The notes: a model not told the origin generated them from the letters alone. A stretch of 64,000 nucleotides of DNA from Acanthosepion esculentum (GCA_964036315.1 OZ038487.1:49516659-49580658), one strand, 5' to 3'; positions 10,266-22,828 are shown, numbered from the stretch's first letter. Program-made: numbers and translations.

Positions 10266-10839
10266 GAATTACCAACAGTTATCTGTATCTGAAGTCATAA
10301 GATTGTGTTCAAAATATTTAGATACCGACATTAAATATCCCATATGCCACTAAACAAAATCAACCAACCAACTTGACTATGAACCATTAACAACACTTAA
10401 AATGATGACAAAACAAATGTAAAGTTGTAAATGAAATACTACTAAAAATAACTAGATGCTAGACTTTTTACTTTTAATATCAAAAGACAATGTTTAACAT
10501 ATTCAGTACCAATGTTTTTTTCTTGGACACAAATAGAACAATGAAGATTCTCTAGAAACTAAATAACATTACTGGAAGGTAAGTATTTGTCACAGCAATG
10601 TTCGGAGAAGACAAGGTGAAAATTTCAAAAGGGGATGTTATGGAATAAATGTAACCTGGCACTTAACAGAAAAAGTTTTTTTTTTAAAACATGACTATAT
10701 TAAAGAGCTTCCTTTTATTTCAATGACGTTTAAAATGGCAAGATTCAATTAAAATGAAATTCTTTTCCTTTATAATTTTTTCCTTGAATACCTTAAATGT
10801 TTCATTCCTGGTTAAAGATTAGAAATAATTTATTTACCT

Positions 10840-11240
10840 TTCCTAACTATCCTACTTTATCCCTGTTCTGCAATTCATTCACACAAGTTTATTTAGTAGG
10901 TTACTGACTGTTTCCACTATGCTTCTAGCATCTCCTGTGAGTGTTAAATATGCCAGACCCTCTTTCCTCATTATGTTCCAGAAATATCAACTATTTTTGA
11001 TAGGAATAAAAAATAAATTTGTACTTACAGTTTTCCTTAAAACTTCCTCATTCTTCACATATTTTATCCATGGTATTCTTAGCATTTGTTGAAGCATTTG
11101 TTGCTTTAATTCTCTTCATCAGTAAAGACATTGTTCAACTTTCACTGTTGATATGACATAGCAGTTCAGCACTCAGTTCTTTTTTTTTTTAATATTTTCC
11201 TATGTCTTAATACATTACTTGGTTTCTGGAAAGCAACATA
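10840..11240 (-). mobile_element. LINE family B, 3' fragment
   Basis: The same 3' blocks as at 9380-9990 in the same orientation: the Pro-rich TTCTGCA.TTCA stretch, the block before TCTCATTATGTTCC and the upstream AATACCATGGA-like stretch encoding the RMLRIPW region. No open frame remains. Confidence 0.68.
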
Positions 11241-11250
11241 TTATACATAT

Positions 11251-11392
11251 ATATGAATAAAGACAAAAGAAAATTTTTCATTTTGGCATGTTTTATCCTA
11301 TGATGGACTTTATTATCCTTACATTTAATAAAGCTCATCAGAAGATGAAATGTGTCAGTAAAGAAAAGTTCTCCTTTTGTCTTTATTCATAT
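11251..11392. mobile_element. Palindromic MITE (family K), copy 1
   Basis: A perfect 19-bp inverted repeat, ATATGAATAAAGACAAAAG at 11251-11269 and its reverse complement at 11374-11392, bounds a 142-bp element. Internally, ACTTTATTATCCTTACATTT and TAATAAAGC can pair as well. Related copies lie at 33050-33167 and 35685-35790. Confidence 0.8.
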
Positions 11393-11410
11393 TGTCTTTT
11401 TGTAGATGTA

Positions 11411-11417
<7 letters not shown>

Positions 11418-11462
<45 letters not shown>
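11418..11462. repeat. (TA)n array
   Basis: About 21 TA dinucleotides, abutting a tRNA-derived SINE. Confidence 0.95.
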
Positions 11463-11465
<3 letters not shown>

Positions 11466-11474
11466 GTGTGTGTT

Positions 11475-11607
11475 TGCATACAGGCCTGTTTTGCTGTATC
11501 ACAGCTCATCAGTACAACTAGACAACTGAATGCTTCAAGCATGGATTGAAACCAGACAGATATGGTATCAGTCAGAGTTTCTACCCCTAAGCCATTGGTG
11601 CTTTGGC
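11475..11607 (-). mobile_element. TA-associated tRNA-derived SINE (SINE-2), copy 1
   Basis: On the minus strand the head reads GGCTTAGGGGTAGAAACTCT (A box-like) and later GGTTTCAATCCATG (B box-like). The shared 3' body follows, ending in GAGCTGTGATACAGCAAAAC. Copies at 25017-25142 and 61858-62080 share the same order. All three are joined to (TA)n at the 3' side. Confidence 0.72.
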
Positions 11608-11810
11608 AGAGAGAGAGAGAGGAATTCTAGCGTATTGTTTTTTACGAATGTAAACAAATGCCAGACAGCCAGAGTGCTCCATTTATTAAATGAAAAGCGA
11701 TGTGTTATATAGCATAGGGTTAACTGTTATCTTCCACACACTCTGTAACCTACTACCTCAAGTGGCTCTTGAACATTGTACTGGGTGAACATTATTGTAA
11801 GCAATATATG

Positions 11811-11817
<7 letters not shown>

Positions 11818-11873
<56 letters not shown>
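11818..11873. repeat. (TA)n array followed by (AAAT)n
   Basis: About 27 TA dinucleotides then four AAAT units. Confidence 0.95.
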
Positions 11874-11882
<9 letters not shown>

Positions 11883-12016
11883 TAAATAAAAGGAAGAGGT
11901 TTTAGTAGTTCCAATGAGAGAAAAGTGTGTATATTAAAAAGAAGAGAGAAACCGCAAACATTTTTGGTTGTAATGTGGATGTTTTTTAAAAAATATTATG
12001 CTTTATTTTCCATAAG

Positions 12017-12059
12017 TTTGCTAAACATGTTTTCGGTCTCATGATCATCATCAGGCAAA
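12017..12059 (-). ncRNA. Candidate hammerhead-type ribozyme motif
   Basis: Minus strand: TTTGC, CTGATGA, TGATCATGAGACC, GAA, AACATGTT, then TA, GCAAA. The CUGANGA and GAA core boxes are intact. TTTGC/GCAAA forms a perfect 5-bp stem I. Stem II pairs as GATC/GACC with one mismatch around an ATGA loop, after an extra U. AACATGTT is self-complementary and can be a short stem III. The register next to the cleavage site is slipped by a base, so activity is doubtful. Confidence 0.45.
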
Positions 12060-12408
12060 GGGTGGAGATTTTCATATATTATTAAAAATAATTAATTTTT
12101 TCTCCTTTATGTTTTTCAATGTCAAATATTCTCGATATGAGACATTATCTTTTGTTTGTGTTAGTGACCCAAATGTCTTTCTTGAACTGGCAGTAAAAAT
12201 TTCTGCATGAAGGGTTATAAAACAATTAAGATTGGTCCAAGAAATGATGAAGTAGTTATCAGCATTCTTATCTTTTAATGACCCTGTGTGTTCTTAGATC
12301 TATTTCCATTTTCATGTGTTTCTGTCAGCATGCGTGCTTATATATGTATATTCCCTCTCCATACATACATACTGTCTCACTACAAGGAATTAGTAAACAC
12401 ATTTGTAC

Positions 12409-12430
12409 ACATACACACACACACACACAC

Positions 12431-12476
<46 letters not shown>
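12409..12476. repeat. (CA)n-(TA)n compound microsatellite
   Basis: About ten CA units run into about 20 TA units. All open frames here are low-complexity artefacts. Confidence 0.95.
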
Positions 12477-12478
<2 letters not shown>

Positions 12479-12573
12479 TTGTAGCTTCTTAGCTTGATCA
12501 ACTTCTAATCTGACCAAATATAAGATTTTTAAGGAAAGGGCTTCTTGGTGGAGCCAATAACTTTTCAGCACCT

Positions 12574-12577
<4 letters not shown>

Positions 12578-12626
<49 letters not shown>
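12578..12626. repeat. (TA)n array
   Basis: About 24 TA units. The adjoining pogo-like MITE has TA target-site preference, so it probably inserted here. Confidence 0.95.
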
Positions 12627-12629
<3 letters not shown>

Positions 12630-12792
12630 TAACCCGGATATAAGAGACCCAGATATAAAAGAAACCCGGATATAAGAGATTTTCTCTGGTCCCAAATTAG
12701 AGCCTGTGTTAATGTATATATAATAGACCAAACCCGGATATAAGATACTTCTTCTCCGGTCCCGACAACTCTCTTATATCCGGGTTACACTG
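12625..12792. mobile_element. Pogo/Tc1-like MITE
   Basis: Terminal inverted repeats read AGTGTAACCCGGATATAAGA at the left and CAGTGTAACCCGGATATAAG inward from the right, with TA at the outer borders as expected for the IS630-Tc1-mariner superfamily. The 168-bp element repeats ACCCGGATATAAGA internally at least twice more in direct orientation. No coding capacity. Confidence 0.85.
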
Positions 12793-12799
12793 TATATAA

Positions 12800-14129
12800 A
12801 AGAATAAATGAAAATACTATGTAGCCTTTAATTTACATTAAAGTATACATACATATACCAATAAGTGTATCACTTTATCTTCTCTCTTTCATTCCATTAT
12901 CTCTCTTTCTCTCTCTCTATATATAAATACATATATATATATATATATAGAGAGAGAGGAAATGATAAATATATACATAGATATGGATGATGAGAGAGAG
13001 TGGCAGTTTCCACTTGAATGAAAATTTGTGGCATGTACAAGCTATTGAAGGCCTTGCATGTGTCTGTAAATATTAGTTGAATATTTCTTGACATTTCTGT
13101 CACAACTGACGATTGATTTGAAAAGGAATGTTTTATGACCTTTGGCATGGTACCCAGAAGCAGAGTGTGGGAGGAGACCAAAAAGACAACAGGAGATAAA
13201 AAAAAAAAAAAAATCATCAAAAATGAATGTTAGAAAAAAATATTTTTATATATCCCCTTCCACATACCATGATTTACCGTAATATTTTCTTCATTGTCTT
13301 CATCCATTCTTACAATATTGACAAATGATCCAAAAGCAAAAATATCTATGTGTATATTTTTATTTATTCCTTCTCAAATATATTTCATTCAAATATATTT
13401 CAACCAAAGTTATTTTTCCAAAAATTCAGTGAATTTTTCCTTTTTTTTTTTTATTTAATAATATTTTATGCTAAATTGATGGCAGAGGAAGAAAAAAAAT
13501 AAATTAATTTTTATTTTTTTATTTATTTTAAAAATGAAGAAGCAGTAACACTTGAATGAATAAATAAATTGAATATATTCATCCTTTGTGCTTCTTTCTG
13601 CTTCATCCATTTTTCAATGGACATTTTTTTCAATTGTTTGTGTCATGCCTGCCTCTGACCTGTAATTTTAGGAAGTTACACTAAGAATTTTTGATGGACT
13701 GAGAAGTATTAGAGAATAAGCCATCAAAATAAATTTGTCAGAATAAAAATGTTTCTACCTTTTTCTTTTTTTCATTTATTGACTTTTGTTTTTATCATTC
13801 TCCTCCTCAGAAATGATAAAAAAAAAATAATAAAAATATTTTTTTTTTTTTTATAATATGGACAGAAAAAATGAATTGATTTGTAAATCTTTGAGAATGT
13901 AATGTTAGTTTTAGGATTATAGGTTTCGCTTCTGAAGTTCAATACAGGACATAAAAAGAGTAAAAAAAATTATGTCAATAAATCAATCGTTAAAATTTTT
14001 TTCATCATTTTTCCTTCCCCTATTTCTGGGCAGGAAGACTCCCTACAGTCATTGATTATATTATTGTTGAAATTTTGTCATAAATTTTTTTTTTTTTTTT
14101 TTTTCTTACTTGTACAAGTGATTCATAAT

Positions 14130-14160
<31 letters not shown>

Positions 14161-14925
14161 GGAAATATTTTTAAAAAACAAAAACGAAAAACTGCTTATG
14201 ATTTTATTCAGTTGCTTTCTTCATATTTACATTTTTAGATTTTAATATTTTTATGTCTACTTCTCCCACAAACTTTTACCAAGTTAAAAAAAAATGTCAG
14301 CTCAGTATAAATTCTAGAGATAGAAAAAATTGTTGTGGTTGAGATCAAACATTGAATTCCAAGTAAGCATTTGTACTTGTGGATTCGGTGTAAGACTAAA
14401 GTAAAGAATTGGAGGCTGGAGGGGTCATCCAAGATGTTTAGATGTTGAGACCCCTGACCATCTCAACCCACTAATGTGCAGTTCATGTTCTTAGAAAATT
14501 TACGATGTTCTCATGATATGAATGATTATTGGAATGTATGTTTTGTTTTTTTTTACATAAACTGGTTAAATTCTATAACATGTGATATTACAGGCATTAA
14601 TAAATCCTAGCATAAAATCCAGTAATAATTATATAAATTAAAAATAAAAATCTGATATTTATAGTTTGCTAAAAAAAAGAAGAAAAAATTCAGTATTAAA
14701 TACAAGTTTCTAAAATATCCAATATTAATTAACATAGTGTTATGAAAACAACATAGTTGTCTCCCCCTGAAACTACTCAACTATAAAAGGAATGGTTGAA
14801 CTTCATATATTGGCATGAGTAAAATTTCCATGATTAGAACTTCACTACAACATTAAATATTTATGTTTTCTTTACACCTATAACTTATTAAAGCCCACAA
14901 TCTCCAAAATAACACAATAGGCATT
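12800..14925. other. AT-rich interval with long poly(T) runs
   Basis: Contains (CT)n/(TA)n/(GA)n near 12900-12960 and poly(T) stretches near 13830-13850, 14085-14104 and 14130-14159. No gene recognised. Confidence 0.4.
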
Positions 14926-14929
14926 CTTC

Positions 14930-15600
14930 TTTTTTATGTGCCATGTCCTTTCAGGATCATGGCTCTCCACAATTTCCTGTCTCTTGTAGCTCTTAGTAAA
15001 TAAATCTTTTTATTATCTCTCCTAAATCTTGTTCTGCAATCCATTTACACAAGTTTGTTAGATAAGTTAATCTGCCCTCCTTGCCTTCAGTATATCCTGT
15101 TAGTATCAAATTTTCCAAGCCTTCTTTCCTCATTATGTGCCCTAGAAATTTCTACTTTTTCATGTTAAGTATAAGTGTCCTTTTTGTTTCCATTTCTTTT
15201 TAAAGCTTTATTGTTGCTCAAATGTTCATTCCATGATATTCTCAGCATCCTTCTGTAGAAATAAATTTATGTTACTTCTTCATCTGCAAGGGGACTGTCC
15301 AGCATTCACTGCCATTTCGGAGGACTGAAATTATATAACAGTTCATTACTCTATTTAGAGTTTCTAATGAAATTTTCCTGTTTCTTCATACTTAGCTTTT
15401 GCAAAGTAACTTTTGCTATTGGATTTCAATGTTGCACTATATGTACTTTGTAAAACACTTCACAGAAATTTAAATCGTTGTACTGATTTTGATTTTTGTA
15501 TTTTCAATTTACATGTTCCTTTTGTTAACAACCATGCAATTGATGATTAGTCCTTTCTTCTTACTTTCCTTTACTACCTTCTGTAGGTTTCTTTAAATAA
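14930..15600 (-). mobile_element. LINE family B, ORF2 C-terminal fragment
   Basis: Long co-linear minus-strand copy: the tail block with TCATGGCTCTCCACAATTTC, a spacer, the TCATTATGTGCCCTAGAAAT block (encodes FLGHI.R), the AATATCATGGAATGA block (RMLRISW-like) and the region equivalent to KLSK before it. No frame is open for long. Confidence 0.75.
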
Positions 15601-15604
15601 AAAT

Positions 15605-17400
15605 TATAAATCTTTCATTCATTCAAATTATCATGTGGTGATATTTGTTAAATATTAGAGGAAGAAGATGATGACCACTCATTAAATTATTTTGACATTT
15701 TTATATTCAAAATATTTTATGCAACAATACCATCACCCTCCAAAAAATGTATATTCTCTCTAAACCTATATTTACAATATAGAGAAAAGAATAAAAGAAA
15801 TTATTCATATGTAACAATTTTAAAACTCTCTACTCAAAAAATACTTTAAAATTTTTGCCTCCTGACATCTAATAGGGTGGGGAGAAGAGGTTAAAAACCA
15901 AATTGTGGAGAAGTAAAAAATACCAATTAAATGACATTTTCTTGCTAAGTTAAACTCTCTTAATAAAGATAAAAACAACATTATTCTACCTTAAAAAGAG
16001 AAAAACAACACTGTTCAACTTGAACTATGCTGGGCAAAGGAGTCTTTTTCAGAAATGCAAAATCCTTGACCAACCACTTAAATATGCCAATTTAAAATTT
16101 AGCGCCTCTCACATGACACAATTTTGCTACATTCAACCAACTTTTGCAAAGTTTGATGAATATGGTACCTCCTTATTCATGCTGATACTTAAAGTAAATA
16201 AGCAGATGAAGAGAAAGAGACTAATTAATATGAACTTTCATTTGCATCATTTTTTGGTCAGGACCAGTCTTCTGTTTTAACCATTAGCATATTTCTGTCT
16301 TTGATGCCTGCTGAAAATTCACACCCAGACTTGACAATGATTTTATTATATGGTCTTTTGTGTATTTCATAATCTTTTTAGCTTTTCTCTCAAATACAAA
16401 AACAGACAATTCTTGTCTCAATAACCCTCAGTTTCAGCAAATTAATGAGCAACCCATTCTCTTTATCAAGCAAAATCGCTGTGTACCCTGCTGTGTAAAT
16501 TTCACTGCATTAATTAAACAAGGGGAGGAGCATTACATGTATTTAGAGGAGAGTCCCCATTTCTGTTCATTATTTTTTCTTTTTGTCACTTTCATGCTGT
16601 TCCTTTGGTATATTCTTTTTTTCTGATCAACTATTTTGGTGAGGATGGAATAAAGCCTTAATACCTTGGCCAAATTCCAAATTGGCTATAAAAATAAAAA
16701 AACCCGAACATCCTATCTTCGTTGTAATCTGACCCTAAGCAAACAAAGAGATCAACTGTGTCAGTCCAGGTATTATTTAGAAGTCTTTAACAATCAGATA
16801 AAATATGTCCACAAAGTGAAAACAAAACAAAAACATGTCTGACTGCTACAACATAGACAAACACAATTCCAGGTGAGATGACAAAGGCGTTTGGTTTAAA
16901 ATAGGATCAGGCAATTTATGCCAATTTGGTAGCTTCATAAGGAAGCCACTAAAAATAGATATTGGTACAGATACAGTAGAGCACAAGTCACAAGATATTT
17001 TTTAACCAATTACAGATGATTTGAATTAAATTAGAGAAATATTTTCCGAGCTTCCTAAGTGTTATAAAATAATTTTTTTTCAATTGTCAGTCAGTTGACT
17101 CAGAAATGCCAGCCCAAATCTACAGGAGGTCATCATGACTGAAGAATGTCAGCTTGTCTGCACAACATGACTTCATATTCCTTACACCTTCTGAGGCAAG
17201 GACCCATAAACAATAAAAAAAACAGCAGCAAAAATTAACTAAACTAAACTAAACTAAACTAAACTATAATATATAATACAAAAGTACAAAAATAAATTAA
17301 TACACATATCTTGAATGTATAAAATCTCACCAAATAATGGAAATGCATTATCAAATAATAAACTTAATTCAAAGTAGCCCCAATTCAACCATAATTGTGT
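15605..17400. other. AT-rich interval, nothing recognised
   Basis: The open frames at 16020 and 16360 have no family signature. A short (CTAAA)n tract is near 17240-17265. Confidence 0.35.
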
Positions 17401-17440
17401 AAAAAGTACATTATATATACTTTTTGCCTACCTCAATGTG

Positions 17441-17484
<44 letters not shown>

Positions 17485-17501
17485 AAAAATGTGTGTATAT
17501 G

Positions 17502-17543
<42 letters not shown>
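17441..17543. repeat. (TA)n-(CA)n-(TA)n compound microsatellite
   Basis: About 19 TA units, a short spacer, about 8 CA units, then about 11 TA units. Confidence 0.95.
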
Positions 17544-17727
17544 CGTTATTTTTATAAATACAAACAAAATGAAATTTATTTAAGTAAATGCTCTTAAATA
17601 AATTGTGTCTATGAAAATAATGTATAAATAGAAAATATATTAAATAATTGTCAGACTAAATCCATTTAATTTTATATATATATATATATCTCAATGAATA
17701 AAAATGTGTATGTAAGAGGAGACACTA

Positions 17728-17803
17728 GTGTAGAATCTGTGGACATCCTACATTAATAATTTCATTATTAATGTAATTATTAGGTACTCCACAGATTCAC
17801 TAA
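17728..17803. repeat. Short hairpin element
   Basis: Arms AGAATCTGTGGA and TCCACAGATTC flank an inner pair CTACATTAATAAT/ATTATTAATGTA with a TTC loop. Either a tiny MITE or the apex of a larger one. Confidence 0.6.
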
Positions 17804-18009
17804 AAATGAGCATACTGTTGTAGCATACCTATGGACAATAATGGGTATGTCCCCATTCTCATAAATACAGTATTAAATACCATACGTTGATCTGCATTTG
17901 GAGATTCATTGTGAAATTCACTTGACTCACTTGTAGCAGTTGACCTGCTGCTGGTGAATCTTATTTGTGTTGTTCTTGTCCTAAGTATTATCATTCATTC
18001 CTTTCTTTT

Positions 18010-18475
18010 TATGTGTTATGTTCTTTCAGGACGTAGGTGATCATGGCTCTCTACCTCCCTCTATCACTTGCAACTCTCAGCAAGCTCCTTCCCTCTGATT
18101 CCTCCCCCATGTTCTGCCATCCACCCGCTCAAGCCCGTCAGGTACGTCATGTCTCTCTTTCCCTCTATTTGACCCATGAGTATCAGATTCTCCAGGCCCA
18201 CCTTCCTCATTATGTGTCCCAGAAACTTCAGCTGCCTCTTTCTGATTTTAAGTATAAGCCTCCTCCTTGTTTGCAACCTCTCTAAGACCTCATTATTGCT
18301 CACATGCTCAGTCCATGATATCCTTAGCATCCTTCTGTAGAACCACATCTCTATCACCTTGAGTCTCTTCTTCATCTTTGAGGAAATCGTCAAACATTCG
18401 CTGCCATAAAGAACAGATGTCACCAACCTTCATTTGATTATTCTATTCAGTAACCTTTCTTAGGTTACAACGCAT
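18010..18475 (-). pseudogene. LINE family B, best-preserved ORF2 C-terminus
   Basis: The minus strand has a 120-codon open segment (18064-18426) that begins within the conserved YGSECLTISSKMKKRLKVIE block. It continues with MWFYRRMLRISWTEHVSNNE, KRQLKFLGHIMRKVGLENL and GKRDMTYLTGLSGWMAE. This is the C-terminal region that follows the RT domain in endonuclease/RT-type (APE) non-LTR elements common in animals, similar to RTE-like families; clade is not certain. Catalytic RT residues are not in this fragment. The downstream stretch with TCATGATCACC is the family 3' tail. Confidence 0.85.
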
Positions 18476-19199
18476 ACCATGATGAAAAAAATGACCCAAA
18501 CTTAATAAAAAACAAAGTTTTATTGGCAAAATCTTTGTTATTATTAACAGGAAAGACCAAAGGATTAATTGATTATTAGGAAATTTTAGCATCTTTTATG
18601 TGATAAAAACACATTGATTTTGAAAATCCTGCAAAAATCAAATAATTGTCTGATTTTAATGAAACTTTCAGGTTTTATTCCCAAATGAATGAAATTAATT
18701 TAAAAATATTTATTTTTTAAATATCTTGTTAAAAACATTTTCTTTACATCTGTTAATGCTACCCTCTCTTCACACACACTTATTAAATTTTATAATATTT
18801 CCAGAAATTAATTTTTGTACCTCCTAATGTTTATATCAGTTATATGCAAAACTTTTTGAAGAATTTAAATTATCAAGACCCTTGGTTACCAAAAACATGC
18901 TCTGAATTGTAAAATAAAAAATGCAATAAAACTAAGACATTATTTAATTAGGAAAGCTTTTAATTGCTTTTATGAATAAAATATATTCTGGACACTATTG
19001 TCTCAGGAAAATAAATTTTTTTGATGAATAATGAATTTTTACAAGGATTGTTTAATTTATAGGTGATATTGTAATTAAGTAAAAAATATTTACTAATCAT
19101 GAATGGAAAAGTTTACTATAAATCAGTGAGTCCAATATTTTTTAAAAGAATTTTGAATTTTTTTTTGTGTGTTTATAAAAGTGCAAATTTTTTTTAAAT

Positions 19200-19415
19200 A
19201 AGAATGTCCATCCATGACAAAAATAAGAGCCATAACTATAATAAATTTGAAGTCAATGAACTTAAAATTCAATAAAACATTAGCTGACAGAGAAATATCC
19301 TAAATTTTTAAGATTACCGTGTAGTTAAAAATTATATTAAAAAAAGACGCTCATGTTATATTTATAAAGTAATTTTTACAGATATGTCCACTGTAAAAAA
19401 AGATTAAGTAAACTT
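19200..19415 (+). repeat. Direct repeat, copy 1 (about 215 bp)
   Basis: AAGAATGTCCATCCATGACA ... AGTAATTTTTACAGATATGT recurs at 20885-21105 with about one change per 8-10 bases. The coding content is nil. The pair could be a dispersed repeat or an old segmental duplication. Confidence 0.75.
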
Positions 19416-20262
19416 CTGCCTGTCAAGTTGTCAACAGCTTAAATAAACACTTACCTGCATGTTAAAAAAGCATTTCTGCAATATTTTAAACCAAAAGTAA
19501 ATAATATTTGTTTCAGATCAGATTAATTAAACTTTAAATCACCTAATATTCCTTGAATAAAGTTTCTGAAAAGTATACTTTATTTTTGAAAGATTTTTAA
19601 ATGAGAGAATTACATTGTGCTGACAGCTAAAAATAGCTCTAAAATTAGTGAATTTTTAGCAATTTAAAAATGAAAAATCTCCTTCCAGCCAATTTAAATT
19701 AGTTTTGAAATTCAGCAAAGTATGTTGCTTACTTGAAATATTAAATTTAATCTATTAGTTTGGAATTAAAACCAAAATAAAATATCAAAAAAGATTTTCA
19801 ATTGTAAAAATTAATTTTAAAACTTAGATATCCTGTTGTCTTTGGAGGTACTTATATATGAAATAAAAAGTGTGTGTGTGCATATATAATATAAAGTGTA
19901 TATCTGTATATAAGTAAGAGAAGACAAAAGTAAAGAAATGTACAAACATTGATAACAGAAATTGTTGATATCAACTGAAAGAGTTGAAGTTTGTTTTGTT
20001 TTTTTTCAATTTTCCTCAAGCAAGATCAGGACCAGCAAACAAAACCATGTCATATCTAGATTATAGAGTGTATGTCATATGACCCCAGGGGCCAGTTGGT
20101 GGTGGGGGCACCAATGAAACATTTCTATTAAAGTCAGATAAACCATCTTTGGATAATAACATTTTTTTATGTCGACTCACAAACAAAACTCAGGAGGCTA
20201 TCCTTTTCATGAGTAGATTCTCTGTATCATAAACAGGTATTATATTTAAAAATTATACATAC

Positions 20263-20269
<7 letters not shown>

Positions 20270-20296
<27 letters not shown>
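20270..20296. repeat. (TA)n array
   Basis: About 13 TA units. Confidence 0.9.
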
Positions 20297-20303
<7 letters not shown>

Positions 20304-20397
20304 AATTACTCTTGAAAATAATACATTTTATTTTAATTGGGTGAGAGTTATAAATTTATTTATTTAGTTTCATAATATAGATAACACTTCCATCATT

Positions 20398-20595
20398 CAG
20401 TTAAGTGCCATATGTGATATACATTTGGATGATCAAGTTGCCATTTCTTTACTCAGTAGATTGGTTGGCAACCAAGGCTAATGAACCCAGTCTGTCCTGC
20501 TATTCAATACATAGCTGCAGGGAGAAGAAATGGGTTCATACATTTCCCAAGGGTATTTGCACATAAATGAAGGTAATGTCCGATGCAGGGCTGGT
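20398..20595 (-). mobile_element. tRNA-derived SINE (SINE-1), 5'-truncated
   Basis: The minus strand shows the SINE-1 body: CTTGGGAAATGTATGAACCC, CTATGTATTGAATAGCAGGA, CAGACTGGGTTCATTAGCCT. The 3' end is GTATATCACATATGGCACTT. The tRNA-like head is absent. Confidence 0.75.
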
Positions 20596-20884
20596 GAAAG
20601 GATCTTCCCCCACCAATCTATGGTATGCCCCCCCATTCTACTATATTTCAATTCTCATAAGGTAGTAGTCATATAAAATACAAATTTTATTGTAACCTAA
20701 ATAATGAGTCATATACAATATAAATGAACAATACAACTGGAAAAATTGAAAATAAATACAATGTATCTAAATAGAAATTAGAGACATGTCATAATAGATC
20801 ATTCCATCTTCAATAAATCAACAATGTTTTGCGGCAATTTTTAACATCAACTTCAGATTGTATAAATGTGCCAAATTTTGCAAA

Positions 20885-21105
20885 TAAGGATGTCCATACA
20901 TGACACTTATCAAAAATAAGAGTGATAACTATAATAAAGTTGAAGCCAAAGTACCTAAAATTCAATAAAACATTAGACTATGAAGAATATTTTCCTAAAT
21001 TTTAAAGATTACTTTGTAGTAAAAATTATATAAAAAAAGATGTTCATGTAGTATTGATCAAGTAATTTTTACAGATATGTCCTCTGTAGAAAAAAGATTA
21101 GATAG
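20885..21105 (+). repeat. Direct repeat, copy 2 (about 215 bp)
   Basis: Second copy of the repeat at 19200-19415, with a short insertion near 20910. Confidence 0.75.
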
Positions 21106-21244
21106 GCTTCCAGATATGATTTTATCACATTCAACATTATGCATAAGAAAAAATAGACTTATCATGAGCAAAACAAATTTTTCATTCATTGATAGTTGTG
21201 TTTAGTTTAATTTGTAACATAGGTAGAAAAAAAGCAAATGCTGA

Positions 21245-21395
21245 TAAGATAGCAAAGATCACTAAGCACTGTCTGGAGTCTCCAATGAAGCCTCGTTCGT
21301 GGGGTAGTACATGCTGGTCTTGCCCAACTGGAATTTGAACTTGTCTCTTCCAGTTCTGATTCCAAGACATTACACTGCACATTCATACTGGTGTA
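21245..21395 (-). mobile_element. tRNA-like SINE head with unrelated body
   Basis: Minus strand: GTGCAGTGTAATGTCTTGGA (A box-like), then AAGTTCAAATTCCAGTTGG (B box-like), followed by a GC-richer body (CACGAACGAGGCTTCATTGG) that does not match SINE-1. Possibly a different SINE with a similar tRNA head. Confidence 0.5.
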
Positions 21396-21399
21396 GATG

Positions 21400-22828
21400 A
21401 CATACACTAATATCTGCATTTATTGTCAAGATCACACAAGTTTTATTTAAAAGGAGTACTTTTTTATCATATTCTTTATGAATAAATATAATCTTACAAT
21501 TGTACACTAAGTTGTATTCAGGTTGAGTTTTGGAAAGCGATATTATTTGTTAATATTTTACAGATATAATGACAGCACTTAATTTTAATTGGTGTTAAGG
21601 CATTTTCTCATTAAGGAATAGAAAGAAAATGAGTAATAAAATCTTAATGGGTCATTATGAAATCAAAAATGTCAGCTATTTAATAATTTAAATTAACCAG
21701 CCTTACCAACCAATTCTTGAAATTTCGACATTGATCTTGCCACTTATCTTAAACCTAAATATTCCAGAGCAACCACCATTTTTCTTTAACTGACTCTTGA
21801 AACACTGATGAGAAATTGTTATTTCAACCAAATTTATCGATTCAGTTTCTAGTATTTTTGTTCTATATCTTTATTTTAATATTTTGGATAGAGGTCAGAG
21901 GTTATTTCTTAAAAGTCCTTTTCAGTAAGTCTGAGAATTGGGGGGAAAAAAATAAGACATCCAAAAAAAGAAAAAAAAAAGATGACAATGCAGCAGAAAA
22001 AAACAATTGTAATTTGAAAGAAAAGCTGAAGAAAAAAATGTGGATACAATAGATCAAAAATTTTTACTCATTATCTGAATGTAAGATACAAAGAAATTTC
22101 TAATAAAATCTAAAATGTTAATTTCATGTTTACATGTTTTTTTTGTTTTCTCTTTCTCCCCTTCAACTTTTTTAATAAAATTTCTTTGTCCTTGTTTGGC
22201 CAGACAATAGATTATTTTATAAGTGAAAAATTTCTTCATTTTTTTTATTTATTTTAACAATGCAGCACATTTTTCTGATTTTATTTATTTTTAAATGAAC
22301 TCTAAAATGTTAATTTGATATTTTGACATTTTCTTTCCATCTTTTCTTTTTGGTTATTTCATAAATGATTCTTTTCATTGCTTTTATGGACAATAGATTA
22401 TTTCATGTTTCGGTTTGATGTAAGTGAAAAATTTCATCAATTTTTATTCACATTGCTTGCTTTCTGTGAGCTCGTTATTTTATATGCGTTCAGTATTAAG
22501 GCATTAATTAAAATTATTTGTAACTTTGCAGAAAACTAATTTTTATTCTTTACATCTTACCCAGACTGATTGATTACTATTATCGTTATTTTGTCATTCA
22601 AACACTTTTACTCTAATTTATTATAGTTTATTAAAGTTTTACAGTCTTATCAGGAAATGGTCTTTCCATCACCAATTTCTACCCTCTCACTTTCTCTTCT
22701 ATTTTTGTAACTCCCTCATCTATCTATAAAATTCTGTGACTTCCATCAGTTTGTTTGCCTATCAGTCATACCCTCTAAAATAGCCATACATTGACCAATC
22801 AAAACCAAATTTGGGGGAGCAGTGCAAA
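21400..22828. other. AT-rich interval, nothing recognised
   Basis: A Lys-rich frame at 21816-22052 derives from poly(A)-rich DNA. No motif, no shared repeat. Confidence 0.35.

Noticed and set aside
11251..11392. Hammerhead ribozyme in family K palindromes (contains CTGATGA)
   Set aside because: A long stem follows CTGATGA but no GAAA box; the architecture does not fit.
16360..16626. 88-codon frame with hydrophobic C-terminus
   Set aside because: No homology signal recognised, AT-rich composition, no splice or expression support.
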